Source of the DNA: Coniochaeta sp. PMI_546
Taxonomy: Eukaryota > Ascomycota > Sordariomycetes > Coniochaetales > Coniochaetaceae
Length of the DNA stretch: 64,000 nucleotides
Reading direction: 5' to 3'
NCBI GenBank assembly: GCA_021432605.1
Contig: MU271153.1
Span: forward strand, 310,001-374,000
The notes under the pieces were generated by a model. The model did not search any database, had not been told where the DNA came from, and worked only from the letters and a program-made list of their open reading frames with translations. Of this stretch, positions 41,972 through 51,699 are shown piece by piece; position 1 is the stretch's first letter; each line of letters opens with the position of its first letter. The position numbers were made by a program, and so were the translations under genes.

Positions 41972-42796
41972 TTATACCATGAACGACTCTCCACAACCGC
42001 ATTGCTCCTCTGTCATCATGGTTAGCCTCAATGCAAGCAACACATACGTAACAACTCCTCGGAAGGAGTACTTACTTATATTCGGATTCCGGAAAACGAA
42101 TCTCTGGTTCAGCTTGTCCTCCACCCAGTCCATCTCGCTGCCAATGATGCTGAACAGAGCCTTGCTGTCGATCAGCACCTTGACGCCGTCCTGCTCGACC
42201 GCCTCGTCGAACATGCCGGGCTTGTCCACGTATTCGAGGTGATATGCTAGTCCGCTGCACCCGCGGTTCCGCACGCCCACCTTGATCAGCTTCGGATCCG
42301 GCTGGTCGAGCAAGCTGCGCAGGTGCGATACTGCTGAGGGCGTAAGCTTCATGGCCGCCTTGCGCGGGGCGCGGAGCTTGGAGCGTCTGGGTGCTGGTGC
42401 CGTTGAGGGAGATGTTGAACTGGTTTCGGACGTAGGTGCTGCGGACGGTGTTGTTGAAGGTATTGAGGGTTCTGGTGTAGGTGTTGCCGCTGGCGCTGTC
42501 TCGGCAAAGGCGGGCTTGGAGGTTTGCGCCGCTTGCTCTGGGATTGACGCTGTCGCCTCCTTTGGTGGCCGGGTTTCGTGAACCTTTGGCAGTGGCGGAG
42601 GCTGCACAGGGTGTGCTATCGATGTGTCTGGTACAGAGGCATTGCGCGGTAGGGTCTCAGGTTGCGGGTTGAGCGGGTATGACTGGAAGGTGAGAGATCT
42701 CGCAGGTGTCGAGGAGAATGGGCGGCGAAGGAGGCTTCGGCGGCAGGCGAGGCAGACATTGAACGTCCGCCTCGAGAGCATGCTTGGTGCATTCAT
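41972..42796 (-). CDS. ISA1: iron-sulfur cluster assembly protein Isa1 (A-type)
   Basis: Model complement(join(41972..42009,42076..42796)), 252 residues. The 66-nt intron has a GTAAGT donor, GGCTAACC branch site and GACAG acceptor; splicing restores the family ending NPNIKEQCGCGESF, which the unspliced frame lacks. The N-terminus is a mitochondrial presequence (many Arg and Ser), followed by a Pro/Ala/Thr-rich low-complexity segment of about 110 residues that is longer than in yeast. The A-type domain starts near residue 145. The three cluster/iron ligands are Cys180 (RGCSGLAYH), Cys244 and Cys246. Isa1 works with Isa2 and Iba57 to make [4Fe-4S] clusters in the mitochondrial matrix. Confidence 0.95.
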   Translation of the reverse strand: MNAPSMLSRRTFNVCLACRRSLLRRPFSSTPARSLTFQSYPLNPQPETLPRNASVPDTSIAHPVQPPPLPKVHETRPPKEATASIPEQAAQTSKPAFAETAPAATPTPEPSIPSTTPSAAPTSETSSTSPSTAPAPRRSKLRAPRKAAMKLTPSAVSHLRSLLDQPDPKLIKVGVRNRGCSGLAYHLEYVDKPGMFDEAVEQDGVKVLIDSKALFSIIGSEMDWVEDKLNQRFVFRNPNISKYSFRGVVTYVLLALRLTMMTEEQCGCGESFMV

Positions 42797-43162
42797 TGCG
42801 CCTAGGTGTGAATTAAGAAAGGAGGGCGTCGCGCCTTGGAGCCCAAACCAAAATCAAACGTGATAGGGATGAGGTTCGATTGACCTTGATGGACCTTGAT
42901 CTGTCAAGGTTCTGCTTGATTTCAAAGATGGACCGATGACATGCCACAGCGCCCGGACCAAGTTCGGTTGTCTCCGGTCCTAGCCGAGCGAATCAGAATT
43001 ATCCTATTTCACATTACTCAACCCTAACCCCTAAACTCCGTGCGGCCATACGAACAACGCCCGACGAGGACACCCAGAGGACGACGAGGCGTAAAGAATC
43101 CTCTCCTTTCGACATGATAGTATTAAGTCGCATCCCTTGAATCGGTCTGGCTCTTGAGTCTT
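42797..43162. other. spacer, Isa1 promoter and ARMH3 3' end
   Basis: 366 bp between two minus-strand genes. No frame or repeat of note. Confidence 0.45.
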
Positions 43163-45437
43163 TCACGCTTGCTTCCCACCACCAACAATCCCCTGCACAT
43201 CCCCCACCGCCGCCCTCGCCATCTTCTTCAGCAGGGTCCTCTCGTCCGCCTCCCTGTACTTCTCCCAACTATCAAGGCCTTCCTTCGTCTGAATGCTCAA
43301 CGTCTCATACCCTTGCTTGATAACTTCCGCGACCTGAAGACTGGTCAAGTTCCCCTTCTTGCCGACCTTCTTCTCCCCTCCGTTCGCAAGCAGCATCTCC
43401 TTATAATGCGTGCTCACGTTCACTAGAGTGTCGATGCTGTTACTCGGACGGTTGGAAAGCTTGTAGGTATCCCTGAACTTGACGAGTATGTCTCCCGTCT
43501 CCACGACTTTGTAGAACAGATCATCATACGCCGCGGGTCCCGGCAGGAAGGCTTCTCCCGCTGACAGCGCGAGAGCGAGGAGATTGACCACGTGGTCGAG
43601 GAGGGTCTCTATGTGCGGCAGGTCCTTGAGGTCGGCCGCATAGGTGGTCATGAACTTGATCAAGCTTAGCAGACTCCGGAAGAGGTCGTGCCAGTGGTAC
43701 TGCAGTCGTGTCCTCGAGCGCGACATGTAGCTTATTATCCGCAGCAGGATGCCTACACAGAGGGTGTACAACCGCACGTCTAACCTCCGACGAAGATTGT
43801 GGTTTATACCGTCGATCATGACATCCATCACTGCTGTCGCCACGACTCGTTCGCCCCTCACGAGAGGGAGGTACGGCTGGCGTTGACGGGCGAGGCGGAC
43901 GGCGGCTTTGGCGTCGTCGCTGCACATGCGTTTGCAGAGCACTGGATCCTCGATCAGGAGGCGGAAGACGGTGAGGTTGAGGTGCGTGTACAGCGTGGTC
44001 CGCTGGGACAGGTGGGCGTGCTGCAGGAGGTAGGATGTGAGCGAGATGTAAGCGGAGAAGGGCTGTTCTTCGCCCTTTTCAGCCGGGAGAGTAACGAAGT
44101 TGAAGCAGAAGAGTTTGTTGGCATGGATGAAGTCATATGCTGCGAGGAGTAGCGCAGCTTCTTGTCCTGGTAGTTTTGCGAACATCTGTTTTGCTGTCTC
44201 TGCGTCGTAGACCGGTTTGGGCGCTGGTTTGCCGCCGGGCGCGATCGCGCCTAGACCTATCATGTTAAGAGTGCTTGATAGGGTCCATCCTTCTGGTACA
44301 TCGTCTTGCACGTCGACAAACTGTTGCCGTAGCCTTTGGCATGTGTATCCTGTGCTCTGGATGATTTTCTGAATTGTTGCTTCGTTGACGAAGTCGGCTA
44401 GTCGGAGTTGATAGGGGTTCTGGAACTCGAACTTATTGTAGTTGGCCAGCAGGCCAAGGAGGGTGAAGGGTTCGAATATCCGTGCTGGACCGTCTGAATC
44501 TTGTATAAGCTAGAGTACGGGTCAGTTATACGATATCTGTACCGATCCTCCTTGCATAGAACCAACCTTCATAACGGCTGGAAATAGATCCCTTTGGATG
44601 AAGTAGGTGAGGAGACTCGTTTGATATGCTCCCGAGGTCACCGCCAGCGCTACCTCGACGGCCTTCTCTCGTAGATCCACTAGCAAGAGGTCAGCAAGCA
44701 CCCTCCTCGATGGGTAGGTAGTCCGCTCGCAACTCACAACTCCTGCCGTTTCGTACTATCGCATCCAGGGCACCGACAAAGTCGCTGAACACGGTATCGA
44801 CATGGTCCAGACCAGCCAGAACATTGATGATATCCGAGCTCGGGTTCATGTACTTCTTCGCCAGCACCGCGGATAGGAAGGTCTTGAGCGTCTTGACACA
44901 GTTCCATTAGCTTCCAGTCCTGTGTCCTGTGCAGTACTGTCGCCATGACATCGCCGCCCGTCTATTGCGGACTACCTACATCAAGCGCATGCAAATCCGC
45001 AACCCCATGTGTTGTTCTCAGATGTGCCACCGCCCTGGCAAAGAGCTCTCTCGTCTGGAGTTCGATATGTAGTAGGTCGCCGGGTCCTAGCCCGTCGAGT
45101 ATCGTTCGTAGCGCTGTCTGGTCGGGCTTGAGGAGGAAAAACTCCCTCCAGAAGCCCTCGGTCTTCTCGCTGTCGTCTTCATCCTATGAGACAAAGTTTT
45201 GTCAGTACATATCAAAGTGCTCTGAGGGAACGACGTGAGTCGGCATCGAGCAGTGGGGAAGCGCGCCTTGAGACGACCACGTAAGCTCCAAAGACGACGT
45301 GCAACACGCAGTTCCAGAGTCAAATAGAACAACGACGGCAGAATGAGACATACCCTCAGGACAGCCTCATACAGCTGGACTATCTTTGGCTGGAAGGCCT
45401 CCGGTCGAGGCTGCTGGGTAAGGGGAGACTGCTCCAT
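43163..45437 (-). CDS. ARMH3-type (DUF1741) armadillo-like protein, five exons
   Basis: Model complement(join(43163..44509,44567..44679,44738..44891,44980..45183,45354..45437)), 633 residues. Four introns of 170, 88, 58 and 57 nt have GTATGT, GTAGGT, GTGAGT and GTTGGT donors, and every junction keeps frame. Landmarks of the C10orf76/ARMH3 family are FWREFFLLKPDQ, HIELQTRELFARAV, NVLAGLDHVDTVFSDFVGAL, LREKAVEVALAVTSGAYQTS, and the large DUF1741 part in exon 5 including RLLIEDPVLCKRM and FLPGPAAYDDLFYKVVE. The fold is all-helical. In animals ARMH3 sits at the Golgi with GBF1 and PI4KB; the fungal role is less clear. An alternative upstream frame start lacks an ATG. The gene is close behind the Isa1 gene on the same strand. 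Confidence 0.9.
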
Positions 45438-46530
45438 AAGACGATATTGGGGTTTATCTGGTAACTTTTTTAATTGAATCTGGACCCGGACCGCGGAGGG
45501 ATGCGAGTTTCGGCTGGTTGATCGAGCCTTGGCAGCCGACGGTTCCAACGGTCCGTGCCAGTGTAACGCGACCCTGGACGTTGTATTTTTGGGGGACCTG
45601 TTGTGGGGGGGTGGTATATGACGTGGCGCCCGCTGTCTTCAAGTCCCCCAGATGCCCAGCAACGTCAATGTCTTAAACGAGGAACTGTCGAGCGACACCT
45701 AACAGTATTGCACGTCTTGTAGAAGAGGAGGGACGTATGTGGTATGTAATGATATTTCTTGTTTCCCTTGTCCTTGGCTTCTTCTTAACACCTGCGTGGC
45801 AGAATTCAACGCCAAAGTGGTCAGGAACCAGGTCTGCATAAAGTCACGCCAACACAACAGAATGCGTTGGCCAGGACTCGGTATTAAGCTGCCCCTAATA
45901 GCAGTAGGCTTGAGACACAGCTCAGCCAAGAATGCATTGCAAAACCCATGATGAGCCCCCTTTACTCACCAGGCCTAGCCGTCGGCTAACTCAAAAGTAC
46001 AACTAACTGCTCGTGCCAGAACACCGCGAACCGTGGATGCAAAACCAACCATGCACGTCTCTCCCCTTCAAACCCCAAGCTCTAGCAATCTTGTAGCAAC
46101 CGCTTGACCATATGCACATCTTTCCTTCTCTGTTTTGTCTTAGCCTTGCAAAGCCGGAATGGACGCCTTTCCCCCGTACTGCTGAAGTCGACGGTCCGTC
46201 TTGTCCTCCACTCCCTTCCTTCTGTTTGCAAACAGTGCAAGCACGGGTTTTGTCTACCGCCGAAAGAGATAAAAAAGAGAATACAAAGCTAAACGCCAGA
46301 GTGGAAGGGAAAAGAAGAAAAAAAAGGGGCATGCCAACCATTGCCCGTTGATGAACAAGTCGTAAGTCATCTCGAGAAACGTTCAGAACGCCGTAAACGA
46401 GGAAAAATTTGGATGAACAAGTGACCAGAAGAGCCCCGAGACAAATGATATGAAGCAGGGTACAGACCAAGGGGGTGATATACTGTTCGACATCCGAGGC
46501 AGAAGAGATATAGCATGGAGAGTCCGATGG
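45438..46530. other. intergenic, no supported gene
   Basis: 1.1 kb with the ARMH3 promoter and the 3' end of the next minus-strand gene. Frames of up to 155 codons at 46003-46470 overlap antisense and look non-coding. Confidence 0.45.
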
Positions 46531-48555
46531 TCAGATACCCCAACTGCCCCTCCGTTCCTGCATACCCCACGCGAGAGGACTAATAGCATCCAAATCAGGG
46601 TGCTGTCTCGCCCACTCATAGATATACTTCTTCAGCGCCTTCCACCTTGGACAGCGGTCCTCCTCTCGGACGCCATCATGCTCCTCGCTGTCGAGCATGA
46701 TATGCCCCGTCGCCTTGACCTTCTTGGTCGGTTCCGGCTTATCGCTGTCGCTCCCCGTCTCGGAACTGTCGATGCCCCAGAGACTATCCATAATAGTATC
46801 GTCGTCCTTCTCCAGCTCCTCGATCGGCATCTTGCTGATCTTGGACAACTCCTCGTCGTACGCACGCGCCATGGCCGGGTAGCCCAGGGAGAGGTAGTTG
46901 TACACTTGGGTGACGAAATGGTCGTCGAACTCGGCCGCGATCCGCTCGTCGAGCTCGGCGGCAGCCTTCTCCTTAGCGAGGCGCTCGTCTAGACCTTGGA
47001 GCATGTGGATGCCTTTCTTTTCGTGACGGCGCTTCTTTTCCAGGGACATGGTGCTGTAGGCCGAGTGATTGTGTAGTCGGGGTGTGGGTTCCGGGTTGTC
47101 GGTCAGCGCAGCGTTGACCTCGGACATGCTGAAGGCTCTAGCGAAGGGATCTCCGGGTGTCAGAAGCGGTTGTGGGGTCTGTATCATCTGTGGTCGGTCA
47201 AACCCAGCCAGCTGTTGTGTCTTGTCCGCGCTGTAGCAGTAGCCACGCCAGAGACCCTCTTGACCGCTCTTATCTCTGTTAGGCTCCTCAGCCGTCGTGC
47301 CTCTCTCGAGATCCCACAGGTGATCCGGTTCGAGCTTCGTATGCTTCGGAGACGGACACCGACGGAAGACAAGGTCGGCACCGAGCATGGGAGGGGAGTT
47401 GCGTCGGTGGACGTTGTGGAGGTTTCGAAGGCGCTCAAGCGAGGGGTCCCTCTCTGGACCGTAACTACCGTACGGCGCGGGAGCGTGACCGTTGCTGCGA
47501 AAGTCCGTCTCTGCTGGGATGTGCGAGGATGGAATGTACGGCATGTTACCGGCCTTGCCAGGCGGCGCAGAGGGAATGTATGGCATGAAGGTCTCACCGA
47601 TCGGCCGAATCGGAGGAGAATCGGATGGCACGTAAGGCATGTGGCTCTCGCCGATGGTCGGGAGTGGTGACTCCGGTGGGATGTAGGGCATGTGGTGCTC
47701 GCCAATGACATCCAAGGAGCTCGAGCGTCGTCGAGACCAAGAAGGCGACCCCGACATTGACTGTCTCTGGTTTCGGGTCAAGCCCATAGCATCACTTGGC
47801 GGGCCATCGATGCTCATGTTATCCAAGTCCAGGGTCGAGATACGTTCCAGTGCGTGTGAACGCTGTCGATCCACCCTGGCAGCATGCTCCTGCATCTCCT
47901 TGAATGCCCAGCTGATATCTTCCTCAGACGAATTGCGCCGTGATGGCCGGTACGGGCCTTGGAACCGGACCGTTGTCCTGCCCCGGGAGGGTATGCTGTC
48001 ATCCTCCGAGCCCTCGCGCATCACATAGTGTTCCGCTCCTCCAATCCTGGTTCCGCTGTTCGGGAATGCACTCAGTGCCAGTTCCTGGATTTTCTCTTCC
48101 TGAACCTTCCTCTGTGCCTCTTTGGCGGACCGTTCAAAGACCCCGCCTGCTACCTCGTCATCTTGCGACTCACGGCGAGCTAGGGCGGCCCTACGCTCCT
48201 CATCAAGCCGGCTGCGGCCATGGCGTCTCCTGGCTTTCGGCGCATATATATGATTCGTGTAGGGTGTAATGTCTGTCTTGTCGGTCGGTTTGGTTGCTGG
48301 GCCCTCGTCTCCGGCTCTCCGTGAGCGTCGGACCGATGACTCAACGAGCTGGGGTGCGAACCTGCGTTTCTCGCGAGGCGGTCGTGGTTCAACATAGTCA
48401 TCCTTTGCCGGGGGGGACTCCGAGACAGGCGATGGACTGGGTGTGGGTTCGGGTGCAGGACCTGTCTTGCGGTACTGTTCGAAGGTGGTTTCGATAGGGA
48501 CGGGAGCAAACCGACGCCGCGGCCGCTCCGATGCAGCTGTCGTTGGCTTAGCCAT
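46531..48555 (-). CDS. conserved-looking unknown protein with MPYIP repeats
   Basis: Intronless, 674 residues. The first 280 residues are Arg/Pro/Ser/Glu-rich and disordered, with a similar phrase RRRFAP and KRRFAP near residues 13 and 63. Four MPY(I/V)P repeats start at residues 289, 306, 324 and 338, the first three each preceded by GE plus two residues. The C-terminal third is the ordered part: a coil (LDERLAKEKAAAELDERIAA), then DDHFVTQVYNYLSLGYPAMARAYDEEL, and a final aromatic block RCPRWKALKKYIYEWARQHPD. No family is recognised with a known function. The repeated short motif with Tyr and Pro suggests a multivalent docking site. No signal peptide or membrane span. Confidence 0.78.
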   Translation of the reverse strand: MAKPTTAASERPRRRFAPVPIETTFEQYRKTGPAPEPTPSPSPVSESPPAKDDYVEPRPPREKRRFAPQLVESSVRRSRRAGDEGPATKPTDKTDITPYTNHIYAPKARRRHGRSRLDEERRAALARRESQDDEVAGGVFERSAKEAQRKVQEEKIQELALSAFPNSGTRIGGAEHYVMREGSEDDSIPSRGRTTVRFQGPYRPSRRNSSEEDISWAFKEMQEHAARVDRQRSHALERISTLDLDNMSIDGPPSDAMGLTRNQRQSMSGSPSWSRRRSSSLDVIGEHHMPYIPPESPLPTIGESHMPYVPSDSPPIRPIGETFMPYIPSAPPGKAGNMPYIPSSHIPAETDFRSNGHAPAPYGSYGPERDPSLERLRNLHNVHRRNSPPMLGADLVFRRCPSPKHTKLEPDHLWDLERGTTAEEPNRDKSGQEGLWRGYCYSADKTQQLAGFDRPQMIQTPQPLLTPGDPFARAFSMSEVNAALTDNPEPTPRLHNHSAYSTMSLEKKRRHEKKGIHMLQGLDERLAKEKAAAELDERIAAEFDDHFVTQVYNYLSLGYPAMARAYDEELSKISKMPIEELEKDDDTIMDSLWGIDSSETGSDSDKPEPTKKVKATGHIMLDSEEHDGVREEDRCPRWKALKKYIYEWARQHPDLDAISPLAWGMQERRGSWGI

Positions 48556-51500
48556 TGGGCTACCTAGTCAGGGATATTGTTGAGAAAGTTGATGCATCTG
48601 TTTGCCAACCATGGACAAAGCGAGGTGCGCGGAGTCTTATGGCTCGAGGGTATGCTTTGTGTGGTATGTAAGCAGAGGGCAAGCGAGTGAGGAATAGTGA
48701 CACGGAGTCGTTCGCAAGTGCTGATGTGAGAGGTCTTGTGGCCGGTCTCTCGCAACGTGTGTGCTATGAAGAATAAAGTCCTGACGAAAGACACGCAAGT
48801 GACGAAAAGACAACGTTGGTTGTGTTGCAAGATGTAGAGGACCTATTTCTAAGAAAGGCGTCAAAAGGGAAGAAATGAGAAATAACAGGCTCGGGATTCC
48901 GGGAGATAGACCTGTCGTGGAACACCTGAGGGACACGAAGCTGCTTGTAAAGAGGCAGCCAGAACCTGAAGGCAAAGCGAAGGATCACGATAGTTCTGTA
49001 TTACCAGAACTCGAGCTTTGTTATTGAGGAAAGGGGAGACATCGTGGGAGGACATGTGGTAGAAGTGGGCTGTGGGGGAGTTGAAGTGAAGGCGCGAAGT
49101 GCACTACGAAGGCGGTCACAAGGTCTAAAAGCAAACCCACGGACAACTTGTCGCAATGGCGGGCAACAAGGGTCCTGGCCGAGGTGGGATGGCAATAGCG
49201 TGGCTTGGTCGATACTTGTTGCATTACAGTGTGCAGCTGCTAAGCACACCGTTCGGTCGCCCTAAGTATCAGGCAAGGTTCATACCAATCTTGCCAATTT
49301 AAACCTAATTACACACTGTGAGCTACACAAGGTCTACTAAATCCATACCAACTACATTCTTATTCACCAATTGATCGCCGTGGGAGGGGCGCCCCGTCAC
49401 TGCACTTGCTCTGTACTTTACACTTACATGCAGTACACACATTGCAAGCGAAAGCGGTACCGGTATCGCAGGGGCTGACATCATCGCACCTTCCAAAGAC
49501 GACAGACAGTGAGGGATTGTAGCAAACAACTGTACGGAAGGTACATTCGATGGTCGACGCCAATGAACGCTTGATTCGTATCAAACACCTTTTGCCGAAT
49601 GTTGACATCTCAGTGCATGAGTAACGACCCCAGACTTGACAGGGCATTCCGGTATTGTGGACTACTCTCAAAGTGATTCCGAGGTTTGGTGACATTCACA
49701 CCGTCAAACCTGTCATCTTATCCACTGGATCCGCCCGGGGAAGCAGGAAGTGGCACTAGAGCCTCCTCCAAAGCACACCGCAAAGCCAGCCGCAGCCTGT
49801 TCAGCAGGGCCCCAAGGCATCAAGTGACTTGCTCCCGCCTTTCAGGCAATCAGCATCCCATGTTTTACGAGATGGAAACGGCATTTGCCAGGTACCGATC
49901 CTCTATGGCCAATTTACTGCCGACCGGATCTGATTTCGCATCTCGACATCTGTCGTCTCGAAGCCTCAGACATGATCGGTGGAACGATAAGCTGCTGTAT
50001 TCTGAGAATATAGCGCAGTGGCAAGCAGGTTACGGGCACCAAGCCACCTGAAGTGAGGTGTCAAAGAACAGGAGATGGCGGTACGGGACGCTGAAGGCTA
50101 AGCCGCCATTGTTATGAGAGGTGTCTTGGGGAAATTAGCGACCATGTCAGCCCATCAAGCCACTAACGGCAGCATTCCGAATCACCAATCCCAATAATAG
50201 TTGACGACAACGTGCCAGTTTGGCGGGTGTCGAGGCGTTTGATGAGCCCCCAGAATTATACCATGGTCGTTGCCATAACCACGCCATGGCAACTGTTTCG
50301 CATACCGAGTGTTGCTCAAGACGATGAAGCCCATGGACGGACGTGGCCATGTCCATGCAAAAGCTTCTGACCGACACCGGGCTCGAAAGCCTCGCGCATC
50401 GGGTTGTTTGCTTCTTCTCACCCACGCGGGGGTTCGGTTGGTTTCCCGACCAGTAACGATGCAAACCCCCCACTCCGAGGGTCGCGCAATCGCGAGAGCC
50501 CTCCTCACCGTCGGAGGGGTCCTCGACTTTGACCGTTGTTCGTGGTGAGACCTGGGGTCCTGGAGAGCATCTTCTCACATCCCACGAATGCGTCTTCCAG
50601 AAGACACAAGGGGCCACAGAGTTACAGTACAATGCGCGAGTTCGCTTCCTCCGCAGCAATATCCTCCCTCGTGATGCGTGCGACTTTTCCCCCTCTTGCA
50701 TCCTGCATCCGCCTTCTGCACAGCTCCCCTCTCAGTCCCCCAATCCAGCAGGTGTCCGAAGCCCAGTCCAGACCGCCTCTTTGGCCGGATGTCGCCAACT
50801 CACCACCCTGGTGCCCCGTGCCACACATCCAATGGGCCTTTCTGCAGTCGCCGGGCCATATCTGGGCGTCTTGACGTACTAACTTTCTGGAAACTGCATA
50901 TAAGAACGCGTCCCGCATATACCTTCTGTAATTGGGCAATAGCTCACCACTCCCAGGGTCAGGCTAGTTGTCCGTCCTGCGGGCGTCGGTGAGAATGGAA
51001 AGGGCAACAGGTCAGATGAGCAATTGCTTCAATGAGAATGCCTGTGGTTGTGTCGTCCCCCCCAACACCTACGTGGTTGAGACGGTTGAGAGAGACACGA
51101 TCGTTCCCCGGATTCTCATCCGCGGCCGTAGCTTTTGCGGGGTCCAGTGCCGTCCGCTTGATTAGCGAGACGACAATCTTGTTGATCGCTGGTAAACAGA
51201 CGGCTGGAATGGAGGAATCGCGCCCTCATGACGCCAAAAAATGTGTTTCTGAGGGTCATCGAGACCGGAGGTAAACTCCTCTAAGCTCTCGTCATATCCG
51301 CAACTGGTCAGTCTCGAGCCCCAATGACCTACACCAGTGACTGTAGGATGCAATCCATTGAGGACGAAAACAGAGGTGACGGACAGTTGAAATGGGGTAA
51401 TCGGTGGGATGACGTGGAGCGCTGCATGCGGGATATTCGTGAAGTGCAAAGCTGCGCAGGTTGTCTGTCCTACTTCCGCTTTCTTATCAATCGCAAATGC

Positions 51501-51609
51501 CAGTGGAGAGACTATCGGTAGTGCTCAGAGCAAACGATAGCACTGCGGAGCTAATAAGTTTGTTTAAGGATCCCATCCTATATCCAACATCGGAACCATA
51601 TCTTCCAAA
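48556..51609. other. gene-poor region before tRNA-Glu
   Basis: 3 kb. The first part is the promoter of the MPYIP gene. A minus-strand frame at 49360-49695 is rich in cysteine and is listed separately. The rest has only overlapping frames on both strands (largest 184 codons) without recognisable content. Confidence 0.45.
49360..49695 (-). other. possible cysteine-rich exon
   Basis: A 111-codon frame with about 14 cysteines, many closely spaced (VCTACKCKVQSKC near the end), preceded by GITLRVVHNTGMPCQVW. Cysteine density of this kind is typical of small secreted fungal proteins. No signal peptide or upstream exon could be placed, and the frame may be chance. No function is suggested. Confidence 0.25.
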
Positions 51610-51680
51610 TCGGGTATGGTGTAGCGGTAACATCGATGACTCTCACTCATCAGCCCGGGGTTCGACTCCCCGTATCCGAG
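51610..51680 (+). tRNA. tRNA-Glu (anticodon CTC)
   Basis: A 71-nt cloverleaf without intron. The acceptor stem TCGGGTA pairs with TATCCGA (one G-U), discriminator G. The anticodon stem GATGA/TCATC encloses CTCTCAC, giving anticodon CTC for GAG codons. The T-arm CGGGG-TTCGACT-CCCCG is perfect and includes the B box; the A box lies in TGGTGTAGCGG. It stands alone in a gene-poor region. Confidence 0.96.
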
Positions 51681-51686
51681 TTTCTA

Positions 51687-51699
51687 TTTTGCTTTTTTT
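51687..51699 (+). terminator. Pol III terminator of tRNA-Glu
   Basis: TTTT at 51687-51690 and seven T at 51693-51699, just past the 3' end of the tRNA. Confidence 0.8.

Noticed and set aside
50147-50701. 184-codon minus-strand frame
   Set aside because: Overlapped by open plus-strand frames, with no domain, signal or splice partner.
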